Assembly: GCA_934096125.1 (NCBI GenBank)
Contig: CAKOLB010000002.1
Coordinates: forward strand, 1 to 64,000
Source of the DNA: an uncultured Bacilli bacterium
Lineage (GTDB): Bacteria; Bacillota_I; Bacilli_A; RF39; UBA660
Length of the DNA stretch: 64,000 bases
Direction of reading: 5' to 3'
Each line of letters starts with the position of its first letter. The stretch's first letter is position 1. The notes beneath the pieces were generated by a model, which was given only the letters and a program-made list of their open reading frames with translations, did no database searches and was not told where the DNA came from. Shown here piece by piece: positions 1 through 8,922 of the stretch. The position numbers and the translations under genes were made by a program.

Positions 1-338
1 TAAATAAATGAGTTATTTGTAATATTAAAATAAATATTATAATAATTTGTTGCTTTATTCGTTGCATTATTAGGAGTAAGTAAAGCAGTTGCAGTTGTAC
101 TACCCGTCACATTACCTTTCCCACTTGCAAATGATGTTTGATCGGCTGTTAGGTTAACCGATGAACCCACACTAAAAGAGAGATTATCAGTTGTTGATGT
201 TTGTATTCTTACGCTACTATTTGACGTAGCACCACCTTGTGCAACAAAATATGCATATGTTGCTCCTCCTACTACAATAAAAAAGCCAAGTAACGTTATT
301 AACATTAAAATTTTTTCTTTTCTATTACTTTTTTTCAT
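1..338 (-). CDS. Surface/pilin-like protein with N-terminal membrane segment (partial)
   Basis: The gene starts at ATG 338 behind a GAGGAG ribosome site and runs off the left edge, so only about 112 residues are visible. A short Lys-rich start is followed by a hydrophobic segment (residues about 10-30) and the motif GATYAYFVAQGGA. A Ser/Thr/Asn-rich region comes next, as in secreted or cell-surface proteins. The same motif and the later SGKGNVTGS motif recur in the broken gene at 43790-44173, so the genome carries a family of these proteins. The function is unknown; a TasA/camelysin-like or prepilin-like surface role is only a guess. Confidence 0.55.
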   Translation of the reverse strand, partial: MKKSNRKEKILMLITLLGFFIVVGGATYAYFVAQGGATSNSSVRIQTSTTDNLSFSVGSSVNLTADQTSFASGKGNVTGSTTATALLTPNNATNKATNYYNIYFNITNNSFI

Positions 339-424
339 AAATCTACACTCCTCTTAATACTACCAACTTATCTTACTTTTCATTATACCAAAATTAGAAA
401 CAGCTAGTCAATCGTATAAAACTG

Positions 425-1330
425 TGTTAATTTAAATTTGAAGTGCAACACTTCACCAATTAAAAAAGACGCATGAATAACCTATAATATCTGACAGTTA
501 AACAAGAAAGGAAAATTCATATGTCTGATAAAAATAATACTACAAACACAGTAAAAAAAACAATATCATCATTTAAACAAAGATGACAGAGTCAAAATTG
601 AGTCTTTAATTAATCAAAAAAATAAAGATGGTAAAAGATTGTTCAACAACACTTACATCGCACAGAATATAAATACCATAAAAATGATCTTCCAGCATCT
701 AAATCTGAATATAGGATAAACAGCAGACCAGAAAAAATAAATAAACGTGAATATTTTGGACATTTCGAGCTCGATACTGTAATCGGTAAGCAAGGAAAAC
801 ATGAATGTTTAATGACTTTAACAGAACGTAAAACAAGATTGGAAATAATACTTAAACTTAAAGGCAAGACATCTGAAGATGTAGTTTGTAAATTTAACAA
901 AATAAAAGAATTTATGAAAAAGAATTACAATATAATTTTTAAATCAATTACTACTGATAATGGAACCGAATTTTCGGATTTTCTTAGCATTATTAAAGAT
1001 ACAAAAACAAAAATATACTTTTGTCATCCTTATTGCTCTAGTGAAAAAGGCACTAATGAAAGACACAATGGAATAATAAGATATAAAAGGAACACTCATA
1101 GAAAAATACTCATATAAACAAATTAACAAGATTGCAAATTGGATGAATAATTATCCAAGAAAAATATTAGATTATAAAACTCCCCTTGAAGCACTTCAAG
1201 AAGGGTTTAACGATAAATCAATTTTAAATAAAATATATAAATTACAAGAAAAGATAAACTGTTTATAAATATTTATTCCAATTTTCTTTTGACAAGCAGA
1301 TATATTTTTATTAATTCATATTCGTTTTAA
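425..1330 (+). mobile_element. IS30-family insertion sequence remnant
   Basis: The left end begins near 425 with a terminal sequence containing the inverted repeat GAAGTGCAACACTTC at 440-454. It is followed by the transposase remnant at 521-1268. No matching right inverted repeat is visible after the transposase, so the right end is probably lost; the right limit given here is arbitrary. The same 31 bases as 425-455 occur on the minus strand at 24610-24580, which supports their being an element end. Confidence 0.6.
521..1268 (+). pseudogene. IS30-family transposase, frameshifted and internally deleted
   Basis: An ATG at 521 follows an AAGAAAGG ribosome site, but this frame stops after about 21 codons. 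A second frame carries the IS30 N-terminal helix-turn-helix text (HLNKDDRVKIESLI). From about 720 another frame gives the DDE integrase core: FGHFELDTVIGKQGKHECL, ITTDNGTEFSDF and YFCHPYCSSEKGTNERHNG with its Glu. A further frameshift near 1100 moves the C-terminal part (NYPRKILDYKTPLEAL) out of frame. Sequence between the N-terminal part and the core is also missing. The protein cannot be functional. Confidence 0.8.
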
Positions 1331-2827
1331 TTATTGTTTACGTTTTAAAGATCGTGTAGTATTTACTTCTTTTTTTGAATTACTTTCAGCAATACCTGGA
1401 ATGTTAAATCTTGATAGTATTTCATGTGTTGTTAAACTATAATAGTTTTCAGTTATATCAATCATTTCCGGTATTATTTTGCTATCATTTCTCACTTGTT
1501 TTAACAATTCTTCTGCAATGTATGAGGAAAATAAATATGAAAAACCATCAAATATCGCAAGGCCATCTTCATAATATTTATGGATGAGACAATCACAAAT
1601 CTTACCTGTTTCCCTTGTGGCAAGTATGTCTAAATCAGTTTCGTCAATTGATATATAAGGATTTTCTGCAAAACTTGCCCTTATAAGATCCTTATTATTT
1701 TTTAACATTTCGGCTTTAGAAATATATCCATTAACCATAATGTCGTGTATTCCAGTGAAAATTTCTGCATTTTCTATGCTTAGAGCAATATTATCTTCAA
1801 CTCGGCCACTGCGTAATTTATCTATTACTTCCTTTCTATAGCCTTTTTCCCTCAAAAATTCAATAGCTAAGCCTTCGAAAAAAATACTTGGAAATTCTGT
1901 TAAAAATACATTTTCAGCAGTACATCTAGTTTCATCGTATTTATAGCCAGTAATATAGTGGGCAAACTCATGTACTAGATCACGAAAATTAGATATAGTT
2001 CCATCCTGCTCTATAATTATTTTCCAAATGCCGGACTTATAACAATGACTAAAATCAAATAGATTTTGATTTTTGACAAACTCGATTCCATTTTTTTCTT
2101 TTAAGTCTTTATAAAGTTCTTTCCAATGTTCTGGAGCGTTAATGAATGTTAAGAATTCATAAAATAATTCCTCACATTTTTTAGGGGATGATAAAGGTAA
2201 CTTGTAATTTTCAGTTTTTGCAACCTTTAGAACATCGGCCGAAGATCTTTGTATCATTTTTTCACACGTTGCAATTATCCCCTCAAAGTAAGGGCCTATA
2301 CTTCCTTTAACAGAGTTAATAGTATGTTCAACTACTTCATTATAAATATTATAACGAGCTTTTTCCAAACACCATTCTTTTATTTCTTTTTGTTCTTTTT
2401 GCTCTTTTAAATACTCAACAAAATCTTCAAATGTCCCTTTTTCTTTAAAATATAAATAAGCGAATATAAAGTTTAGCATTTCTTCACTAAGATTGGTTTG
2501 ATAATTATACATTTCACTTAGAATACTACTGCTTGTAAATAGTATTTCTTTGTATAAACTCTCAAAAACGTATGGATCTGTAGAAATTCTTTCAATTTGC
2601 CTGACATCAACAAAATCACGAACCATATCGGCAAATACCTCATCAAAATCAGATATGTAAATTACATCTCTATCACTTGTAGGAACTAAACTTAGTGCCG
2701 TTTTATTGGTTACCAGTGGTTCAAACAATTCGTAGTTTTTAACGACCGTTTTCAAGATACTTTCAATATTTTTGTTTATTGATTTTTCATAGAAAATCTT
2801 TACTTTTTTTATAATTGCTACACTCAT
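1331..2827 (-). CDS. M3-like (oligoendopeptidase F-type) zinc metallopeptidase, divergent
   Basis: This is a predicted cytosolic peptidase of 498 residues. The zinc motif HEFAH lies at 286-290. A downstream EFPSIFFEG block at 311-319 resembles the third-ligand helix of family M3, where Glu follows the first His by about 28 residues; the spacing here is 25. No signal peptide or membrane segment is seen. M3 members are usually 560-700 residues, so this is a short, diverged member. The ATG at 2827 follows a good AAGGAGG site. It stands alone between the IS30 remnant and a decayed toxin-antitoxin locus. The substrate is unknown. Confidence 0.65.
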   Translation of the reverse strand: MSVAIIKKVKIFYEKSINKNIESILKTVVKNYELFEPLVTNKTALSLVPTSDRDVIYISDFDEVFADMVRDFVDVRQIERISTDPYVFESLYKEILFTSSSILSEMYNYQTNLSEEMLNFIFAYLYFKEKGTFEDFVEYLKEQKEQKEIKEWCLEKARYNIYNEVVEHTINSVKGSIGPYFEGIIATCEKMIQRSSADVLKVAKTENYKLPLSSPKKCEELFYEFLTFINAPEHWKELYKDLKEKNGIEFVKNQNLFDFSHCYKSGIWKIIIEQDGTISNFRDLVHEFAHYITGYKYDETRCTAENVFLTEFPSIFFEGLAIEFLREKGYRKEVIDKLRSGRVEDNIALSIENAEIFTGIHDIMVNGYISKAEMLKNNKDLIRASFAENPYISIDETDLDILATRETGKICDCLIHKYYEDGLAIFDGFSYLFSSYIAEELLKQVRNDSKIIPEMIDITENYYSLTTHEILSRFNIPGIAESNSKKEVNTTRSLKRKQ

Positions 2828-2918
2828 AAATATAAGCCTCCTTCTTGGTAAGGATTATTGTACCATAAGACTTTAGAAAATGAAAATAATTTTTTCCTTT
2901 TTACTAATTATTTTAATA

Positions 2919-2944
2919 AAAGCAAGTTATAGATAGCTTGCTTT
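2919..2944 (-). terminator. Stem-loop terminator downstream of decayed toxin gene
   Basis: Eight-base arms AAAGCAAG and CTTGCTTT enclose a 10-base loop. Read on the minus strand, the stem is followed by T-rich sequence, consistent with an intrinsic terminator for the former toxin gene at 2996-3190. Confidence 0.5.
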
Positions 2945-2995
2945 AGTGTATTTATTTCATATTTATAATCTTGATTGTGATTTAAATCAAGTACC

Positions 2996-3190
2996 TTACT
3001 TAAATAATTCACTATGACTTCCTGTTGCAATCAGTAAAAGAATAAGTTTTTCTTCTTCATATTAATATATAAGTAGCCAAAGAGCTACAAAATTTGCTAA
3101 TTTATCAATTACTTCATCTATTTTATCCAAAATCTTACCTTGTTTAGAAATCTTTTTATATTGCTTTTTAAAGTTAGTTGGATAAAACTA
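2996..3190 (-). pseudogene. YafQ/RelE-type toxin, degraded
   Basis: The minus strand encodes NFKKQYKKISKQGK and DKIDEVIDKLANF, then WLLIY, an in-frame stop, and EEEKLILLLIATGSHSELF. These are the start, middle and end of a YafQ-type mRNA-interferase toxin. About 25 codons between LANF and WLLIY are missing, the start is lost and one stop interrupts the frame. No active toxin can be made. It sits directly downstream of a decayed antitoxin gene, the usual order for this pair. Confidence 0.65.
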
Positions 3191-3201
3191 GAGCACATTT
3201 T

Positions 3202-3457
3202 TTACTTTTCATTTGCCAAAGCTTTTCTTAAAGATTTTACATCATTAAAACTATCTAACTTTATTTCACCTTTTTGTAGCTTTCTATTTCTTTTAAAGAC
3301 TTTAATAACTCTTTGCTAAGTGCTGGTGTTAGATTTGGGGTAAACACAAGACCTTGTTCTCTTTCACATTGTCTTAAAAACATATTAATAGCGTAATTGG
3401 TATTAGTCCCTAATTTTTTAAATAAAGTATCAACACTTTTTTTAGAATTTTTTTCAT
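3202..3457 (-). pseudogene. RelB/DinJ-type antitoxin, frameshifted
   Basis: The minus strand carries LFKKLGTNTNYAINMFLRQC and LTPALSKELLKSLKEIES, typical of RelB/DinJ ribbon-helix-helix antitoxins. It then continues in a shifted frame as GEIKLDSFNDVKSLRKAL and ends at 3202. The N-terminal DNA-binding strand is largely missing, and frameshifts lie near both ends. With the toxin fragment at 2996-3190 it forms a dead toxin-antitoxin locus. Confidence 0.6.
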
Positions 3458-3540
3458 TTAATTGATTTTTCTATAGTAATTATATTTTGACAAAAATAAC
3501 AATTTCTCTATTTATTATAATATCTTGCTTATTATAAAAA

Positions 3541-3575
3541 GGACTGAGTAAAAACGAGTAGTTTCTATTCAGTCC
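3541..3575 (-). terminator. Terminator after tRNA-Arg(CCG)
   Basis: Arms GGACTGA and TCAGTCC pair across a 21-base loop. On the minus strand the stem is followed by TTTTTATAA. It lies downstream of ileS and tRNA-Arg and could end their shared transcript. Confidence 0.5.
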
Positions 3576-3616
3576 CCTTAAAATTTTACCCGAAGCGTTC
3601 GAGTTTCTATCTAATA

Positions 3617-3693
3617 TGGTGTCCTTGGGCAGATTCGAACTGTCGACCTAATGCGTCGGAGGCATCCACTCTATCCAACTGAGCTACAAGGAC
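3617..3693 (-). tRNA. tRNA-Arg, anticodon CCG
   Basis: The cloverleaf reads on the minus strand with acceptor stem GTCCTTG/CAAGGAC. The D-arm is GCTC...GAGT. The anticodon stem GATGC/GCATT closes loop CTCCGAC with anticodon CCG. The T-loop is TTCGAAT, and an encoded CCA is present. One A-C mismatch is seen in the T-stem. It decodes the rare CGG codon and lies 17 bases after the ileS stop on the same strand. Confidence 0.93.
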
Positions 3694-3710
3694 ACATATT
3701 AATTTTAGCA

Positions 3711-6700
3711 TTAATTCTTTTTTATATCAATATAGATTTTTTCAGAATCAATTAAAAATTCTTCTCCGTCACTTGTACTTTCTTGAATACTAGTTGCAAG
3801 AGTTTCTTGTTTGATAGTTTCTTCAAAAGCTTTTAGAGCTTCTTCTATTTTCTTGCTAGCTCGATAATTTATACTGATGCGATCGGTTAATTCGAGATTC
3901 GCCATTTTTCTTAAACTTTGAACCTTAGAAATAATCTCCCGAGCAATACCTTCGTTTATCAAATCTTTAGTAAGGTGCGTATTTAGAATAATGAAATTGT
4001 TATTTTCCATTAGGGCATCAAAACCAGCTTTAGCTTCAATCCTAATATCAACCATATCACTATATATATCATACTCTTTTTCATCAATTGTTAATTTAAT
4101 ACTTTCATTATTTTGAACTTTTTTAATATCATCAGGAGAAAGCGTTAGAAGTGCTTTTTGAAAAGCAGACATTTTACTACCGAAAATTTTACCTACTACT
4201 TTGAAATTTGGTTTGACAGTATAGTTTATATAATTTTCTGGGTCTGTTACAAAGGTAACTTTCTTAACATTTAACTCTTCCATTATTAAGCTGGTTAAAT
4301 TGCCAATAAGACGAGCGTTCTTGCCATCGATTAATATTTCACTTAGAGGCTGACGAACCCGAAGTTTTCTTTCTTCTCTAGCATTTCTACCAAGACTTAT
4401 AAGCATTCTGACTAAATCCATTTTTTCTTCTAAAAGATTATCAATCTTTGTTTCATTAGCTTTTGGAAAGTCTGCTAGATGAACTGATTTTTCCTTTGTT
4501 AGATTTTGATACATTTCTTCAGATAGATATGGATATACAGGAGCTCCAAGTAAAGATACTCCAACAAGAACTTCATAAGTTGTCATATAAACAGCCTTTT
4601 TAGAATCATTAAACTCACTTTGCCAAAATCTATTTCTGTTTCTTCTAATATACCAATTGGATAAATCTTCACAAACGAATTCCGTTAAATATTTAACAAC
4701 TTTATTTAAATCATATTCTTCATAGCCACTAGTTACATTTTTAACAAGTTTATTATATTTACTTAAAAGCCAGCGGTCTATTTCTTCTCTTTTACTTACA
4801 TCTATATTACACTTTGTTATATCAATATCATCAATATTTGCATACATACTAAAGAAGTTGTAAGTATTTCTTAAAGGGTTAAAGAATTTAGAGTGGACTT
4901 CTTTTAAACCGTTAAAGTCAAATTTTAGCGGAACCCATACTGGTGAAACATAAGGAATATAGAAGCGAACAACATCTGCGCCGTATTTTTCCATGGTAGT
5001 AAATGGTTCAACAATATTTCCTTTACTTTTACTCATCTTTTTACCATTTGCATCTAGTAATAAGTCATTTACTAAAACATTTTTGTATGGGCTTACGCCT
5101 TTTAGGAATGTCGATATAACAAGTAAAGTGTAGAACCATCCTCTTGTTTGGTCAATTCCCTCACAGATAAAGTCCGCTGGAAATTGGGTTTCAAATATAT
5201 CATTGTTTTCAAATGGATAATGATACTGAGCAAATGGCATAGAGCCTGAGTCAAACCAGCAGTCAATAACATCTTTACATCTGGTCATCGCTTTGCCACA
5301 TACTGGACACTTTAGATGCACTTCATCGATAAATGGACGATGTAGCTCGATTGATGTATCAATTTCTTCAATAGCTTTTTCTACTAACTCTTTGCGAGAA
5401 CCAATCATTTCACTATGGCCACATGAACAAAGCCAGTATGGAAGTGGTGTTCCCCAGTATCTGCTTCTTGATATAGCCCAGTCATTTAAATTTTCTAACC
5501 AGTTGCCAAATCTTTTTTCACCAACATATTCTGGATACCAGTTTACAGTGTTATTGGCAGCGATTATTTTATCCTTTAACTTAGTTACTTCTAGGTAATA
5601 ACTAGGTTTTGAATAGTAGATTAAAGGACTATGACATCTCCAGCAGTGAGGATAATTATGGATAATTCTTTCCTTTTTAAATAATTTATTATTTTCTTTT
5701 AAATATTTTATAACTTCTTTATCAGCATCAAAGACAAGTATTCCTTTCCATGGGCCTTCAAGATATTTTCCATCTTCACCAACAGGATTTAAATATGGCA
5801 AGTTATATTTTTTGCCAACCTCAGCATCATCTGCTCCGAAAGCTGGGGCAATATGAACAATACCAGTTCCATCATCAGCAGTAACATATGAGGCACATGT
5901 TACGAAAAACCCTTTGCGGTCAACACTCAAATCAGGAATTAATCTTTCATATTCAGTAAATTCTAATGTGCTACCTTTAAAAGTGTCTAAAATTTCTACT
6001 TCTTCGCCTAAAACCTTAGATACTAAAGACGTTGCTAAGATATATTTAGTACCACCCTTTTTTACTAAAGAGTAATCAAACTCGGGATTAACACATAAAG
6101 CAACATTAGATATTAAAGTCCATGGAGTTGTTGTCCAAACAAGGAAATAAACGTCTTCATCCTTTTTTTTGATTGGTACGATTACTGTATCAGCAGGAGT
6201 TTCTTCATATCCTTGAGCCACTTCATGAGAAGCAAGACCAGTGCCACATCTTGGGCAATATGGAAGTATTTTTGCTCCCTCATAGAATAAGCCTTCTTCA
6301 TAAAATTTCTTTAAAATCCACCACTCTGTTTCAATATAGTTGTTGTCATATGTAACATATGGATGTTTTAAATCGATGAATTGGCCCATTTTTTCGGTAA
6401 GGTCCGTAAATGATTTTTCATTTTTCCAAACACTTTCTTTACATTTTTCATTGAACTTGGCAATGCCATATTTTTCAATATCTTTTTTGCCAGTAAAGCC
6501 TAGTTCTTTTTCAACTTGGAGTTCTACTGGAAGACCATGAGTATCCCAACCTACTTTTCTTAAAACTTTGTATCCTTGCATAGTTTTATATTTACATATA
6601 GTGTCTTTTAAAAATTTGGCAACCATATGATGAAGACCTGGGTGACCATTAGCAGTTGCAGGTCCATCATAAAAAACAAAGTATGGAGCATCTTTACGGT

Positions 6701-6803
6701 TTTCAATTGAAGCTGCTAAAATATTTTCTTCTTGCCACTTTTGTCTTATTTTTTCCTCTACTTTGCAAGTTTCTTCCTTACTTAAACTTTTAAATCTTTC
6801 CAT
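3711..6803 (-). CDS. ileS: Isoleucyl-tRNA synthetase, eukaryote-like type 2
   Basis: This enzyme charges tRNA-Ile with isoleucine in the cytosol; the product is 1030 residues. The HIGH-type motif is GHPGLHH at 53-59, followed by the GWDTHGLPVE signature. The CP1 editing region lies in the middle, KMSKSKGN near residue 600 and an anticodon-binding domain at the end. The motif form, the length and the C-terminus without the type 1 zinc finger place it in the IleRS2 clade. The chosen start at ATG 6803 gives MERFKSLS and lies just beyond the T-box terminator. An upstream in-frame start would fall inside the T-box leader. Confidence 0.92.
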   Translation of the reverse strand: MERFKSLSKEETCKVEEKIRQKWQEENILAASIENRKDAPYFVFYDGPATANGHPGLHHMVAKFLKDTICKYKTMQGYKVLRKVGWDTHGLPVELQVEKELGFTGKKDIEKYGIAKFNEKCKESVWKNEKSFTDLTEKMGQFIDLKHPYVTYDNNYIETEWWILKKFYEEGLFYEGAKILPYCPRCGTGLASHEVAQGYEETPADTVIVPIKKKDEDVYFLVWTTTPWTLISNVALCVNPEFDYSLVKKGGTKYILATSLVSKVLGEEVEILDTFKGSTLEFTEYERLIPDLSVDRKGFFVTCASYVTADDGTGIVHIAPAFGADDAEVGKKYNLPYLNPVGEDGKYLEGPWKGILVFDADKEVIKYLKENNKLFKKERIIHNYPHCWRCHSPLIYYSKPSYYLEVTKLKDKIIAANNTVNWYPEYVGEKRFGNWLENLNDWAISRSRYWGTPLPYWLCSCGHSEMIGSRKELVEKAIEEIDTSIELHRPFIDEVHLKCPVCGKAMTRCKDVIDCWFDSGSMPFAQYHYPFENNDIFETQFPADFICEGIDQTRGWFYTLLVISTFLKGVSPYKNVLVNDLLLDANGKKMSKSKGNIVEPFTTMEKYGADVVRFYIPYVSPVWVPLKFDFNGLKEVHSKFFNPLRNTYNFFSMYANIDDIDITKCNIDVSKREEIDRWLLSKYNKLVKNVTSGYEEYDLNKVVKYLTEFVCEDLSNWYIRRNRNRFWQSEFNDSKKAVYMTTYEVLVGVSLLGAPVYPYLSEEMYQNLTKEKSVHLADFPKANETKIDNLLEEKMDLVRMLISLGRNAREERKLRVRQPLSEILIDGKNARLIGNLTSLIMEELNVKKVTFVTDPENYINYTVKPNFKVVGKIFGSKMSAFQKALLTLSPDDIKKVQNNESIKLTIDEKEYDIYSDMVDIRIEAKAGFDALMENNNFIILNTHLTKDLINEGIAREIISKVQSLRKMANLELTDRISINYRASKKIEEALKAFEETIKQETLATSIQESTSDGEEFLIDSEKIYIDIKKN

Positions 6804-7052
6804 TTTTCTCATCCCTTCATTAAAAAAAGAATGGTGCCAAGGAGTCAAATTTATGACGGTACCATCCTTTTATTTTACTTATTTATTCTTAACGCGAATG
6901 CCACGGATATAGCTTAGTATAATTTTTCAGCTATTCAGTTCATGAGTGATATATATATTACGCTATCATTTTCTTTCCACCACTATAGAAAACTCTCTAT
7001 CATTTAAATAATATATACGTGTCTCAATCTTAACTTTTATCTCTTCGATATT
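6804..7052 (-). promoter_or_regulatory. T-box riboswitch leader of ileS
   Basis: The leader lies between the promoter at 7056-7085 and ileS. The minus strand carries GGATGGTACCG at about 6860-6870, a match to the T-box sequence that pairs with the uncharged tRNA acceptor end. Overlapping it is a terminator hairpin made by GGATGGTACC and GGCACCATTC, followed by seven T. Upstream are the stem-I-type GTGGTGGAAA and a CGCGTTAAG element. T-boxes switch on synthetase genes when their tRNA is uncharged. An ATA triplet in a bulge-like context is a possible specifier, but I cannot fix it by eye. Confidence 0.82.
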
Positions 7053-7055
7053 GGT

Positions 7056-7085
7056 ATTATAATACGGAAATAATATAGAAGTCAA
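7056..7085 (-). promoter_or_regulatory. Promoter of the ileS T-box transcript
   Basis: The -35 TTGACT (7085-7080) and -10 TATAAT (7061-7056) are separated by 18 bases. This is a near-consensus housekeeping promoter immediately before the T-box leader. Confidence 0.8.
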
Positions 7086-7114
7086 TAATAGTTAGATAAG
7101 TTTTTATATAAAAA

Positions 7115-7146
7115 ATACTTTTGCGTAGGTTTCTACGCAAAAGTAT
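7115..7146 (-). terminator. Strong terminator of the serpin gene
   Basis: A perfect 14-base-pair stem (arms 7115-7128 and 7133-7146) has a four-base loop. On the minus strand it is followed by TTTTTTATA. It lies about 155 bases downstream of the serpin stop, with no recognisable gene between. Confidence 0.75.
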
Positions 7147-7300
7147 CAAATACAATAACTCCCATTGTTATCTAAAGTTGTAATAACTGCTACTCTCTTT
7201 CAGCCACTACATGAAGATTTTAACATAAGATTTATGGGAGAACAATAGATATCACAAAGTTTTCACATATTTTTCATAATCTTTAATAATTATTGACATT

Positions 7301-8887
7301 TTAGTCTTGCAATTCAGGATTGTAAACTGTACCCGTAAACCATACTTCTCCGCTTTGTGCATCCCTAATTATGAACATGAATGGTTTGTTAAATGTTAAA
7401 TCAATTGTTTTAATTGGCACATCATAAAGGTAATCAAAATAGCAACCAATATCTCCTGTTCCTCCAACTAAAGTTACTGCAGATGCTTTAATTCCTTCAT
7501 TACTAAACTCAATATTTGCTTTATGACTTGTTTTATTTATATAAGCTTGTTGCACACTTGTAAGTTTAGATAGGTCGGCCTTATTTTGGTCGAATACTTT
7601 ATTTACTCCAATTTTTTGCAAGTCTTCTTTTAAATTTAGTTCATAATCAAATTTGAAAAGTGGAACTTGACCATTTATTTTTGTTATATAACCACTTTCG
7701 CTATTATTAAGACTTACATCTTTTAAACTCTTTAAAGTATCATTTAAAGATGAAGCTGTGCTTGTAGAAATATATTCTTTTAAAGAGACTTCTTTTGGCA
7801 TAATTGCAATATACTCTAAAGTTGTACCATTATATTCTTTAAGTTCTTTAGCAAAGACTTTGGCATCTTTAGTATCAGCATAACGAAAATCAGTAGATGA
7901 TGCAACATCTTGATAATTTGCTTTTATCTCATTGATATAGTTATTTACTACTGTTTCTGTTGGGTCGTAATAGGCATCTCCACAAGTTTTATTTGCCACA
8001 AATTCATTATATTTATTTGTTATATTGCTACGAATATTTTCTTCACCAAGGTCACTTACAATGTCATAGTTGTTTATAACGGCAGCAAATGTAAGCGATT
8101 TAACACTGTCATTTACAAATTTTAAAGTGTCAAATATATTCTTTTCTCCGTCTCCGTATACAGCATTAACATCAGCGAATGTATCAGTAGGATTTTTAGA
8201 AGCACCATTACTTTCATGTTTATATTCAACTAAAAAATCATTACCATCGGTACTATGCTTTTTGTCATAAGGTTCTTTTTCCTGAAGAGGCTGTATGACA
8301 TTCTTCCATTCCATATCAATTGCAAGAGCATTAACTAAAATAAAATCTTCATCACTTACATCACTTTCTAAGTTTTTAATTAAGCCAAGTGTTTTTTCAT
8401 CGACCCAAGAATTTAGTTTATCAGGACTTGTAAATGAGTCATAAATAACATCAGCATTATACTTTCCTTTTAAAGTATTTACATAACTTTCTTTGATGTT
8501 TTTCTTATAGTTTTCTTGCACAAAAAGAGCATTGGCAAGACTCATATTACTACTGTTTGTATATTTTTTTGAAGTATACTTTCCTAAAATACTATCTATT
8601 TCTGTTTTACTTTCACCAGCTGAGCCTTCACTTAGCATTTCTAAAGCATACTTTATAGAAAGAGGACTGTATAGCATGTTTTTTTCATTGTTTTCTAAAT
8701 TTAGAAAAGCTATATCAAAGTTTTCAAGAGAGTTGCCGCTTAGGTAGTACCTAGATTTAACCATTGCAGGTGTTACATTATTTACAACACTTTCTTTTTG
8801 ATGCAACAAATAATAACTACCTACTCCTATACCTGCGCCCAGAACAAGACCACCGATAACCCCAAGTATTATTTTTTTCTTCTTCAT
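7301..8887 (-). CDS. Membrane-anchored serpin-family protease inhibitor
   Basis: The product has 528 residues. A Lys-rich start and a single membrane segment (about 6-28) should place the serpin domain outside the cell. Serpin landmarks are LYSPLSIKYALEMLSEGSAG, the hinge-like EFSNEGIKASAV at 460-471 that precedes the reactive loop, and the C-terminal FNKPFMFIIRD plus GTVYNP. Typical serpin domains are about 380 residues; extra sequence lies around residues 215-345. Serpins trap serine or cysteine proteases as covalent complexes. The loop (TLVGGTGDIG) does not let me name a target. It is a single-gene unit ended by the hairpin at 7115-7146. Confidence 0.88.
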   Translation of the reverse strand: MKKKKIILGVIGGLVLGAGIGVGSYYLLHQKESVVNNVTPAMVKSRYYLSGNSLENFDIAFLNLENNEKNMLYSPLSIKYALEMLSEGSAGESKTEIDSILGKYTSKKYTNSSNMSLANALFVQENYKKNIKESYVNTLKGKYNADVIYDSFTSPDKLNSWVDEKTLGLIKNLESDVSDEDFILVNALAIDMEWKNVIQPLQEKEPYDKKHSTDGNDFLVEYKHESNGASKNPTDTFADVNAVYGDGEKNIFDTLKFVNDSVKSLTFAAVINNYDIVSDLGEENIRSNITNKYNEFVANKTCGDAYYDPTETVVNNYINEIKANYQDVASSTDFRYADTKDAKVFAKELKEYNGTTLEYIAIMPKEVSLKEYISTSTASSLNDTLKSLKDVSLNNSESGYITKINGQVPLFKFDYELNLKEDLQKIGVNKVFDQNKADLSKLTSVQQAYINKTSHKANIEFSNEGIKASAVTLVGGTGDIGCYFDYLYDVPIKTIDLTFNKPFMFIIRDAQSGEVWFTGTVYNPELQD

Positions 8888-8922
8888 TATACCATCCTTC
8901 TTTTAAACTATAACATAAAGTA

